A stretch of DNA of 15,135 nucleotides, taken from assembly GCA_900549345.1 (NCBI GenBank), contig UROC01000047.1:1-15135 (forward strand). Direction: 5' to 3'. The notes under the pieces are model-generated. The model had not been told where the DNA came from and did not search any database. It saw only the letters and a program-made list of their open reading frames with translations. Position 1 is the stretch's first letter. The number at the start of each line of letters is the position of its first letter. This document shows, one piece after another, positions 7,039 to 14,002 of the stretch. The translations under genes were made by a program, and so were the position numbers. Origin of the DNA: an uncultured Collinsella sp. (GTDB lineage Bacteria > Actinomycetota > Coriobacteriia > Coriobacteriales > Coriobacteriaceae).

Positions 7039-7044
7039 TATGAT
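7039..7044 (+). promoter_or_regulatory. Candidate -10 of the rod-shape operon promoter
   Basis: TATGAT at 7039-7044 matches the -10 consensus in five of six positions and lies about 46 bases before the mreB start. The expected -35 position falls inside the hairpin at 6997-7029 and shows no good hexamer, so this is tentative. Confidence 0.3.
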
Positions 7045-7089
7045 GAGCTAGTAGTTTTCCAGCAATCATCCAACACATCAGGAGTTGCG

Positions 7090-8133
7090 TTGTTTTCTTT
7101 GATGGATATGTTCTTCGGTAGCTATGCGGGCGATCTTGCCATCGACCTCGGCACCGCAAATACGCTTGTCTCCGTGCGCGGCAAGGGCATCGTCATTCGC
7201 GAGCCCTCCGTTGTCGCCATCGACAAGAACGACGAGCGCATCCTGGCGGTCGGTATCGAGGCAAAGCGCATGCTCGGCCGTACGCCCGGCAACATCGTGG
7301 CCGTTCGTCCCCTGAAGGACGGCGTCATCGCCGACTTCGATGTTACCGAGGCCATGCTTCGCTACTTTATCGACAAGGCGTCCGAGAAGCGCTATCCGTG
7401 GACTCCACGTCCGCGTGTTGTCGTCTGCGTTCCCTCCGGTGTCACGTCGGTCGAGAAGCGCGCTGTCTTTGAGGCCACGATCCAGGCCGGTGCCCGCCAG
7501 GCCTATCTGATCGAAGAGCCCATGGCGGCTGCCATCGGCGCCGACCTGCCCGTCGAGGAACCCACCGGCTCCATGGTCATCGACATCGGTGGCGGTACCA
7601 CCGAGGTTGCCGTTATCGCTATGGGCGGCATCGTCGTCTCGCAGTCCATCCGTATTGCCGGCGACGAGTTCGATCAGGCCATCCTCACGCACGTTCGTGA
7701 TGCCTACAACCTGGCCATCGGCGAGCGTACGGCAGAGGACATCAAGATCAAGGTCGGCTCCGCCGTGCCGCTCAAGGATGAGCTCGACGTCGAGGTCAAT
7801 GGCCGCGACGTGATCACCGGTCTGCCCAAGACCGTGCGCATCGAGAGCGAGGAGATTCGTCGCGCACTCAACAAGCCGCTCGACGAGATGGCCAAGGCCG
7901 TCAAGGACGCACTCGACGCTACGCCTCCCGATCTTGCCTCGGACCTTATGTACTATGGCATTTTGCTGACCGGTGGCGGCGCGCTGCTGCGCGGTCTCGA
8001 TGTGCGCCTGCGCGATGAGACCGGCGTTTCGGTCAACGTCAGCCCCACGGCGCTCGATAACGTCGTTAACGGCTGTGCCCGCGTGCTCGAGGCCAATGCG
8101 TTTGATGGCGGCTTCGTCCAGACCAATGCTTAA
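7090..8133 (+). CDS. mreB: Rod shape-determining protein MreB
   Basis: A bacterial actin that forms membrane-bound filaments directing lateral cell-wall synthesis. The 347 residues match the usual length. Nucleotide-binding motifs are all present: phosphate-1 DLGTANT at 19-25, phosphate-2 DIGGGTTEV at 165-173, and the adenosine motif LLTGGGALLRG at 292-302. The family phrases VPSGVT and EEPMAAAIGA also occur. The N-terminus (MFSLMDMFFG) is hydrophobic, fitting direct membrane contact. TTG 7090 was chosen because AGGAG (7080-7084) ends five bases before it; ATG 7102 is too far from that site. It is the first gene of the elongasome operon, 21 bases before mreC. Confidence 0.97.
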   Translation: MFSLMDMFFGSYAGDLAIDLGTANTLVSVRGKGIVIREPSVVAIDKNDERILAVGIEAKRMLGRTPGNIVAVRPLKDGVIADFDVTEAMLRYFIDKASEKRYPWTPRPRVVVCVPSGVTSVEKRAVFEATIQAGARQAYLIEEPMAAAIGADLPVEEPTGSMVIDIGGGTTEVAVIAMGGIVVSQSIRIAGDEFDQAILTHVRDAYNLAIGERTAEDIKIKVGSAVPLKDELDVEVNGRDVITGLPKTVRIESEEIRRALNKPLDEMAKAVKDALDATPPDLASDLMYYGILLTGGGALLRGLDVRLRDETGVSVNVSPTALDNVVNGCARVLEANAFDGGFVQTNA

Positions 8134-8154
8134 TTTCCAAAAGGTGGATTCCAT

Positions 8155-9147
8155 TTGGCACGATCTTCGGGTTTCTCCACAAATCTGAATACCAAGCGAC
8201 AATCAACGGGTATGCGCCCGTTGATTGTTTTCAGCCTGATTTCGGTGTTGCTGCTCACGTTTTACATCCGCGAGGGCGAGGCAGGACCGATTCATGCCGT
8301 GCGCTCGGGCGTGACGACGATTACCTCGCCGGTGCGCTTTGTGGGCTCGGCTGTGGCGGCTCCCTTCAATGCGATCGGTAACGTGTTCTCTAACCTTACG
8401 GCGTCGCAGGACACGCTTGACGAGCTTAAGAAGCAAAACGAGGAACTGACCTCTAAGGTTGCCGAGCTCTCCGAGGCTCAAAAGACCGCCGAGCGACTGG
8501 AGGGGCTGGTCGGCCTGCAGTCGACCTACAACCTCAAATCAACCGCAGCTCGTATCGTCGGCGCTTCGGGCGATGCCTGGACCTCGACCGTCACCATCGA
8601 TAAGGGTTCTGCCGACGGTCTTACCATCAACATGCCTGTGACGAGTTCTGCCGGTGTCATAGGCCAGATTATCGAGGTCTCGGCCAAGACGTCCACCGTG
8701 CGCCTGATTGGCGATGAGAACTCGGGCGTGTCCGCTATGGTGCAGGACACGCGCGCCCAGGGCATGCTGCAGGGTCAGGCTGACGGCACGCTGCGTCTTG
8801 AGTACGTGAGCGTCGACGTTAAGGTTGGCGACATCATCGTGACCTCGGGCATTGGCGGTGTGTTCCCCAAGGGTCTACCGCTCGGCACCGTCTCGTCGGT
8901 TGAGAAATCGGCTAACGACGTGTACTACACCATTGTGGTGCGCGCCCAGACGACGGCCGAGAACAACGAGGAAGTGCTGGTCATTACCTCGCTGACCGAC
9001 GAACAGTCGGCCTCGGATGAGGACGTGAACACGGCCAACAGCACGCCGCAGGGAACGTCGCGCGATGCTGCGACCAAGACGAAGGACGAGAGCCCGGATG
9101 ACAGTTCCGACACGTCCGAGACGACCGATTCCGGCTCGAGCGAATAG
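8155..9147 (+). CDS. mreC: Cell shape-determining protein MreC
   Basis: A bitopic membrane scaffold of the elongasome that links MreB/MreD to PBP2 outside the membrane. The 330 residues show a short basic cytoplasmic N-terminus, a membrane segment at about 22-38, a coiled coil at about 80-122 (DELKKQNEELTSKVAEL), then the beta-rich MreC domain with phrases such as GVIGQIIEVS, DENSGVSAMVQDT and VTSGIGGVFPKGLPLG. The last ~45 residues are a Ser/Thr/Asp-rich, probably disordered tail. TTG 8155 has AAGGTGG seven bases upstream; ATG 8212, just before the membrane segment, lacks a comparable site. Eleven bases separate it from mreD. Confidence 0.95.
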   Translation: MARSSGFSTNLNTKRQSTGMRPLIVFSLISVLLLTFYIREGEAGPIHAVRSGVTTITSPVRFVGSAVAAPFNAIGNVFSNLTASQDTLDELKKQNEELTSKVAELSEAQKTAERLEGLVGLQSTYNLKSTAARIVGASGDAWTSTVTIDKGSADGLTINMPVTSSAGVIGQIIEVSAKTSTVRLIGDENSGVSAMVQDTRAQGMLQGQADGTLRLEYVSVDVKVGDIIVTSGIGGVFPKGLPLGTVSSVEKSANDVYYTIVVRAQTTAENNEEVLVITSLTDEQSASDEDVNTANSTPQGTSRDAATKTKDESPDDSSDTSETTDSGSSE

Positions 9148-9158
9148 GGGGCATGTCC

Positions 9159-9725
9159 ATGGATCTACACGAGCAGGGGATGAGCTCCCGCACGTTTGTA
9201 ATCGCCGCCATTGTGTGCGTGCTGCTGCAGGCAGGCCTGGCACCGCAGATCTCCATTGCGGGCGGTCGCGTCAACTTTATGATTATCCTGGTGTGCCTAA
9301 GCGTGTTCTCGGGCGACCCGACCCGTGCCGTCGTGTGCGGTTTTTGCAGCGGCTTGTTCTATGACCTTTCCGCTGCCGTGCCGGTGGGCGTTATGTCGCT
9401 CCTGCTGACCGTGGGTTCTTTTGCCCTGGTGCATAGCGCCGCCGGTCAGACGGGCGGTACCCCGAGCGCGCGCGGCATCACGGTGGGTGCCTTCGCGCTT
9501 GTCATTAATGTGATCTACAGCATCATCTTGCTGTTTATGGGTTTGGAGACGAGCTTTGTCGTGGCGCTCTTCGGCCATGCGCTGCCGTCTTCGATCCTGA
9601 CGGGTCTGGTTGCCATTCCGTTTTTGATGTCCGGCGTCGTGCCGCAGTCCGGTTATGGATTCTCCGCACGTGGCGGACGCCAGACGGGCATGCGCTTTAA
9701 GCCCAAGACCCGTAAGCTCAAATAG
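9159..9725 (+). CDS. mreD: Rod shape-determining membrane protein MreD
   Basis: A small polytopic membrane partner of MreC in the elongasome. From ATG 9159 it has 188 residues and about five hydrophobic segments, starting with TFVIAAIVCVLLQAGLAP and including the typical VNFMIILVCLSVFSGD and GFCSGLFYDLSAA stretches. The tail is basic (KPKTRKLK), consistent with a cytoplasmic end. ATG 9159 is preferred because AGGGGG (9146-9151) lies seven bases before it; ATG 9153 is only one base from that run, and ATG 9180 is also in frame. MreD sequences are poorly conserved, so the call rests on topology, size and position between mreC and PBP2. Confidence 0.9.
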   Translation: MDLHEQGMSSRTFVIAAIVCVLLQAGLAPQISIAGGRVNFMIILVCLSVFSGDPTRAVVCGFCSGLFYDLSAAVPVGVMSLLLTVGSFALVHSAAGQTGGTPSARGITVGAFALVINVIYSIILLFMGLETSFVVALFGHALPSSILTGLVAIPFLMSGVVPQSGYGFSARGGRQTGMRFKPKTRKLK

Positions 9726-9738
9726 GGGAGGCCTGTAG

Positions 9739-11808
9739 ATGTCTTCCCAGATGACGGTTATTATCGCCGGTATCGTGCTGGTAGTGGCCATCGTGGTCGC
9801 GCTGGTCATCATGCGTCGCGGCGATTCTCGTTTTACCTACGATACGCAGCATGGAACGGCCCCGCGCGCCACCGAGGGCGAGGGCAATACCGCGGCGACC
9901 GCCTTTAAGGGCCGCTTCTCCATCCTCACCACGGGTGTGGGCGCGATGTTCGCGGCGCTTGCCGTCAAGCTGTGGGGCATGCAGATGGTCTCGTCGGACT
10001 ATTACGAAAAGCAGGCTACTAGCAATCAGACGCGCACCGTTACCACACCCGCTGTGCGCGGCCGCATCCTCGACCGCAATGGCGTGGCACTTGTCCAGAA
10101 CCGTCCCTCACTTGCTGTCGTGGCCTACCGCGACCTTGCCGAGGATGAGGTTCTGGTTCGCCATCTTGCCAACGTGCTCGGTATGCCCTACGTGGCGGTT
10201 CTGCGCAATATTCAGGACAATTCCGAGGGCGCTCAGAGCCTGCATACCATCGCGACGGACGTCCGTCGCTCCACGGTTGCCTATATTCAGGAGCACGCCG
10301 GCGAGTTCCCGGGCGTCAAGATTGCCGAGCGTACCGAGCGCCAGTATCCATATGGCGAGACGGCATGCCATATCTTGGGCTATACCGGCACCATTACCTC
10401 CGAGCAGCTCGAGGCCCAGAATAAGAAAACCTCTGGCGATGATGATGCTTCTGCTGGCCGGATTACGTACCAGTCGGGCGATATCGTGGGCCAAGCGGGC
10501 GTCGAGAGCTACTACGAAAACCTGCTGCAGGGTATTCGTGGCGAGCAGACCGTCAAGGTCGATGCCTCGGGCAATGTGACCGGTCAGGCCGGCGCCGTGC
10601 CCGCGAAGGCCGGCTCCGACATTAAGCTCACGCTCGACCTAAAAATCCAACAGGCCTGTGAGACAGCACTGTCGAGTGCTATCGAGCTTGCCAAGACCAC
10701 TGGCTACAGCAATGCCGGCAACGGCGCCGTGGTGTGCCTCGATCCCAACAACGGCGAGATCCTGGGCATGGCGAGCGAGCCCAAGTTCGATCCGTCCGTC
10801 TTTATCGGCGGCGTCTCAAATGACGTGTGGACCGAGCTCAATGATGACGAGGGTTCACACCCGCTGCTCAACCGCGCCATTAGCGGACAGTACATGTCGG
10901 CCTCGACCATCAAGCCACTCTCGGCACTGGCCGGTCTTGAGTTTGGAACCTACACCTCAACGCAGACAACCAACTGCACGGGCTATTGGACGGGCCTGGG
11001 CAAGGCTTGGGGCAAGCGCTGCTGGCTGACGTCTGGCCATGGCACCATGACGCTGCAGTCGGGTATCGCCAACTCGTGCGACCCCGTCTTCTACGACATG
11101 GGCAAGGCGTTCTTTTATGACGAGCAACATCCCGAGGGCCTGCAGGAGGTCTTTCGTCGCTGGGGCCTAGGCAAGAGCTGCGGTATCGATCTGCCGAGTG
11201 AGGGCGCGGGCCGTATTCCCGATGCCGAGTGGAAAGAGTCGTACTTTACCGACGCCTCTGCCGAGGACCGCAAGTGGAATGCCGGCGATATGACCAACAT
11301 TGCCATCGGCCAGGGTGACATCCTGGTGACGCCCCTGCAGATGGCGTGCGCCTATATGGGTCTTGCCAACGGCGGCAAACAGTACGTGCCTCACGTGTTT
11401 TTGTCTGCCGTGTCGCGCGATGGCGACGGCGATGCCTATAAGTACAACGGCAAGGGCAAGAAGAAGCGTCTGGAGGCCAAGATCAACAGCGATTCGGATT
11501 TGGCTCTTGTTCGCAACGGCATGCACGACGTGATTTACACGGCATCGACGTCCCTGGCGGCTCACTTTGGCACCCTGACGCCGCAGGTATACGGCAAGTC
11601 GGGCACGGGCGAGAAAAGCGGCGAGGACGAATACGCGTGGTTTTGCGCCTATGCGCCGGCCGATGATCCCAAGTATGTCATCGCTACTGTTCTGGAGCAG
11701 GGCGGCGGTGGCTCAGATACCGCGATGCATGTCGTGCGCGATGTGCTCGGCGTGATTTATGACGAGCCCGATACCTCTTCGGCCTCGGGCGATTCTTCGG
11801 TTCGATAG
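9739..11808 (+). CDS. mrdA: Penicillin-binding protein 2, elongasome transpeptidase, with an extra N-terminal membrane segment
   Basis: A class B penicillin-binding protein that cross-links peptidoglycan during lateral wall growth, acting outside the membrane with RodA. Of 689 residues, the pedestal domain begins near 90 (TPAVRGRILDRNG). The transpeptidase domain carries STIK with nucleophile Ser389 and Lys392, SCD at 446-448 in the SxN position (PBP2-type enzymes can have Asp there), and KSGTG at 620-624. All active-site motifs are present. ATG 9739 has GGGGAGG seven bases upstream. The oddity is the N-terminus: residues 6-25 form one hydrophobic segment, then a ~30-residue hydrophilic, low-complexity linker, then the usual PBP2 anchor at about 58-80. 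Two segments would require the N-terminus to lie outside; the basic linker (MRRGDSR) fits that. Nine bases separate it from rodA. Confidence 0.95.
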   Translation: MSSQMTVIIAGIVLVVAIVVALVIMRRGDSRFTYDTQHGTAPRATEGEGNTAATAFKGRFSILTTGVGAMFAALAVKLWGMQMVSSDYYEKQATSNQTRTVTTPAVRGRILDRNGVALVQNRPSLAVVAYRDLAEDEVLVRHLANVLGMPYVAVLRNIQDNSEGAQSLHTIATDVRRSTVAYIQEHAGEFPGVKIAERTERQYPYGETACHILGYTGTITSEQLEAQNKKTSGDDDASAGRITYQSGDIVGQAGVESYYENLLQGIRGEQTVKVDASGNVTGQAGAVPAKAGSDIKLTLDLKIQQACETALSSAIELAKTTGYSNAGNGAVVCLDPNNGEILGMASEPKFDPSVFIGGVSNDVWTELNDDEGSHPLLNRAISGQYMSASTIKPLSALAGLEFGTYTSTQTTNCTGYWTGLGKAWGKRCWLTSGHGTMTLQSGIANSCDPVFYDMGKAFFYDEQHPEGLQEVFRRWGLGKSCGIDLPSEGAGRIPDAEWKESYFTDASAEDRKWNAGDMTNIAIGQGDILVTPLQMACAYMGLANGGKQYVPHVFLSAVSRDGDGDAYKYNGKGKKKRLEAKINSDSDLALVRNGMHDVIYTASTSLAAHFGTLTPQVYGKSGTGEKSGEDEYAWFCAYAPADDPKYVIATVLEQGGGGSDTAMHVVRDVLGVIYDEPDTSSASGDSSVR

Positions 11809-11817
11809 GAGGTTGCG

Positions 11818-13044
11818 ATGGATTTTTCTCCGGCGGATCTGTTCCGTTCAACCAAGACCGGCTCTCGCAGCAGCCTGGACCGCGTCAACAAGCAACTTTC
11901 GGCCTCGCGCGGCACGTTTCGCCAAAAGGTGCATATCGGTGTGCTCGTGGCTACAGTGGCGCTCGTCGCCTACGGTGCCATCATTATCTGGTCGGCTTCG
12001 CAGTTTAAGGCCGATGCTTCGTTCTCACGTCATCTTCTGGGAATTGGCATCGGGGCGGTGCTGGCGGTGCTGGTCTGGCGTACCGACCTGCGCGGTATTT
12101 CCAATTTCTCGACAGCGTTGCTCGTCATCGACCTGATCGTTATCTTCTCACCCAAGATTCCGGGTCTGTCCTATACAGGCGGTCTGGGCATGACGGGCTG
12201 GATCAAGATTCCCGGTATCGGCTTGACATTCCAGCCGGTTGAGCTTGCCAAGCTTATCACCATCTTCTTTATCGCCACGCTTGGCTCGCAGTATAACGGC
12301 CGCATCGATACCGTTCGCGACTACGTTAAGCTCTGCGGCATGCTGTCCATCCCGTTTTTGGCCGTCGTCGCCATGGGCGACCTGGGCTCGGGCCTGGTCG
12401 TGCTGGTCTCGGGCGCCATCGTCATCTGCATGAGCGGTGCGCGCCGCGAATGGGTGCTGTCGACCCTGGCCCTGCTCGTGGGCCTGGTGGCCCTCGTCCT
12501 GGCGCTCGATTCGGTTTTTGATTCGTTGCTCGGCCACGATGTGCTCATCAAGCAGTATCAGATGAACCGCCTGACGGTCTTTATCGACCCCGATAATGCC
12601 GATTCGGACGATGCCTACAACCTGCAGCAGTCGCTTATCGCCGTTGGCTCGGGTGGCTTCTTTGGTAAGGGTTTGGGCCATGCGACGCAGTCGGCCGGCG
12701 GCTTTCTGCCTGAGTTCCACACCGACTTCGTCTTCGCCTTCCTGTCCGAGACCTTTGGCTTTTGCGGTTCCTTTTTGCTCCTATGCCTCTACGTGCTGCT
12801 GATCTTTTCGACGATTCGCGTCGCCTTTAAGTGTGAGTCGCTGTTCTTGCGCCTATCGTGTGTGGGCATCGTTGGCATGTGGGCGTTCCAGACCTTCGAA
12901 AACATCGGCATGTGCATCGGCATGATGCCGATTACCGGTATTCCGCTACCGTTTATTAGCTTCGGTTCGTCTTCGATGATGATTCAGCTGCTGACGGTGG
13001 GTATCGTACAATCCATATGGCGGCATCGTTCGGGCGCCGCGTAA
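11818..13044 (+). CDS. rodA: RodA, SEDS-family peptidoglycan glycosyltransferase
   Basis: A polytopic membrane enzyme that polymerises lipid II into glycan strands, paired with PBP2. The 408-residue protein has about ten hydrophobic segments after a ~40-residue hydrophilic N-terminus. SEDS signatures are clear: FQPVELAKL, a GDLGSGLVVL segment, QQSLIAVGSGGFFGKGLG, and FLPEFHTDFVFAFLSE with the conserved Asp303 in the large outer loop, then GMMPITGIPLPFISFGSSS near the end. RodA is preferred over the close paralogue FtsW because of its place directly after PBP2 in the mre operon. AGGAGG overlaps the PBP2 stop codon, five bases before the ATG, suggesting translational coupling. Confidence 0.95.
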   Translation: MDFSPADLFRSTKTGSRSSLDRVNKQLSASRGTFRQKVHIGVLVATVALVAYGAIIIWSASQFKADASFSRHLLGIGIGAVLAVLVWRTDLRGISNFSTALLVIDLIVIFSPKIPGLSYTGGLGMTGWIKIPGIGLTFQPVELAKLITIFFIATLGSQYNGRIDTVRDYVKLCGMLSIPFLAVVAMGDLGSGLVVLVSGAIVICMSGARREWVLSTLALLVGLVALVLALDSVFDSLLGHDVLIKQYQMNRLTVFIDPDNADSDDAYNLQQSLIAVGSGGFFGKGLGHATQSAGGFLPEFHTDFVFAFLSETFGFCGSFLLLCLYVLLIFSTIRVAFKCESLFLRLSCVGIVGMWAFQTFENIGMCIGMMPITGIPLPFISFGSSSMMIQLLTVGIVQSIWRHRSGAA

Positions 13045-13062
13045 CCGCTGGAGGGGTTTGCT

Positions 13063-13992
13063 ATGAATATTCCCGTAGATAAGCTGACCCGCGCTTTTAA
13101 GATGGGCGCGTCCGTTAAGAAGGATTCCGATACGCCGGTGCGCGTCTCGGTCTATCTGGATTCGTCCGCCTCGCGCTTTCTGGCCGAGACGGTGCGTGAC
13201 GCCTTTGTGCCGCAGACGACCTCGGGCATTGTGCGCGTCGAGCGTCTGGGGGAGGAGCGAATTGCTCCAAAGACCGATACCGATGTGGTACTGGTGCTCT
13301 CGTGCGGTTCCGACCGCTTGGAGAGTGCCGTGCAGGAGCTCGTGATCGCCGGCGCGCCCGTGTGCGTGCTTGCCGAGTCTGCTGTGGAGGTGCCGTTTAT
13401 CGAGGAGTCCACGCCCATGCTCGGCGTGGTGGCGGCAACCGATAAGACGTATCTGCTCGAGACGCTTGCCCGCTGGATTCTCGATCGCACCGAAAAGGAA
13501 ACGGCTTTTGCGGCGAACTTTGCCTTCATGCGCATCGCGGCGGCCAATCGTATCATCACCTCGTGCGCGCTCACCAATATGGCGACCGGTGCGCTGGTGT
13601 TTTTGCCGGGCGCCGATTATCCCGTTATGGCGCTGGCGCAGGTGGGCATGCTCTTTGAGCTCGCTGCCGTCTTTGGACGCGGCATTAAGCCTGAGCGCGG
13701 CTACGAGGTCGCGGGCGTGCTTGCCGGCGGTCTTGTGATCCGCGCGGTCACCCGCGCGCTCGTCAAGCAGACGCCGCATATTGGGTTTGCCGTTAAGGCG
13801 CTCACTGCTGCCGCGGGCACCTATGGCATGGGCCGTGCGCTTGTTTCGCTCTACGAGCGCGATGTCGACTACAGCCGTGCCAACGAGGTGGTCACTGCCA
13901 CGTTCTCCCGCGTTCGCGATCTGGTGACCACGGTCGCGGGCGCTACCCGTCCTATGGCGTCCTATCAAGACGCATCCGATCTCGCTGCTTAG
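13063..13992 (+). CDS. DUF697-like membrane protein of unknown function in the rod-shape operon
   Basis: A 309-residue protein with GGAGGGG six bases before its ATG, 18 bases after rodA. The first ~130 residues form a soluble alternating beta/alpha domain (VRVSVYLDSS, DVVLVLSCGSD, PVCVLAE) that resembles a nucleotide-binding-type core but shows no Walker motif. From about 172 to 260 it is Ala/Gly-rich and hydrophobic, with NMATGALVFLPGADYP and GYEVAGVLAGGLVIRA, resembling the DUF697/YcjF C-terminal membrane module found alone or fused to GTPases. That family call is by pattern only. Being inside the elongasome operon suggests a link to envelope growth, but the sequence does not show what it does. 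Confidence 0.7.
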   Translation: MNIPVDKLTRAFKMGASVKKDSDTPVRVSVYLDSSASRFLAETVRDAFVPQTTSGIVRVERLGEERIAPKTDTDVVLVLSCGSDRLESAVQELVIAGAPVCVLAESAVEVPFIEESTPMLGVVAATDKTYLLETLARWILDRTEKETAFAANFAFMRIAAANRIITSCALTNMATGALVFLPGADYPVMALAQVGMLFELAAVFGRGIKPERGYEVAGVLAGGLVIRAVTRALVKQTPHIGFAVKALTAAAGTYGMGRALVSLYERDVDYSRANEVVTATFSRVRDLVTTVAGATRPMASYQDASDLAA

Positions 13993-14002
13993 GGGTTTTC
14001 CG

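Noticed and set aside
11074..11082. SCD instead of SxN in PBP2 as a loss of an active-site residue
   Set aside because: PBP2-type enzymes can carry Asp in the third position of this motif, and STIK and KSGTG are both present.
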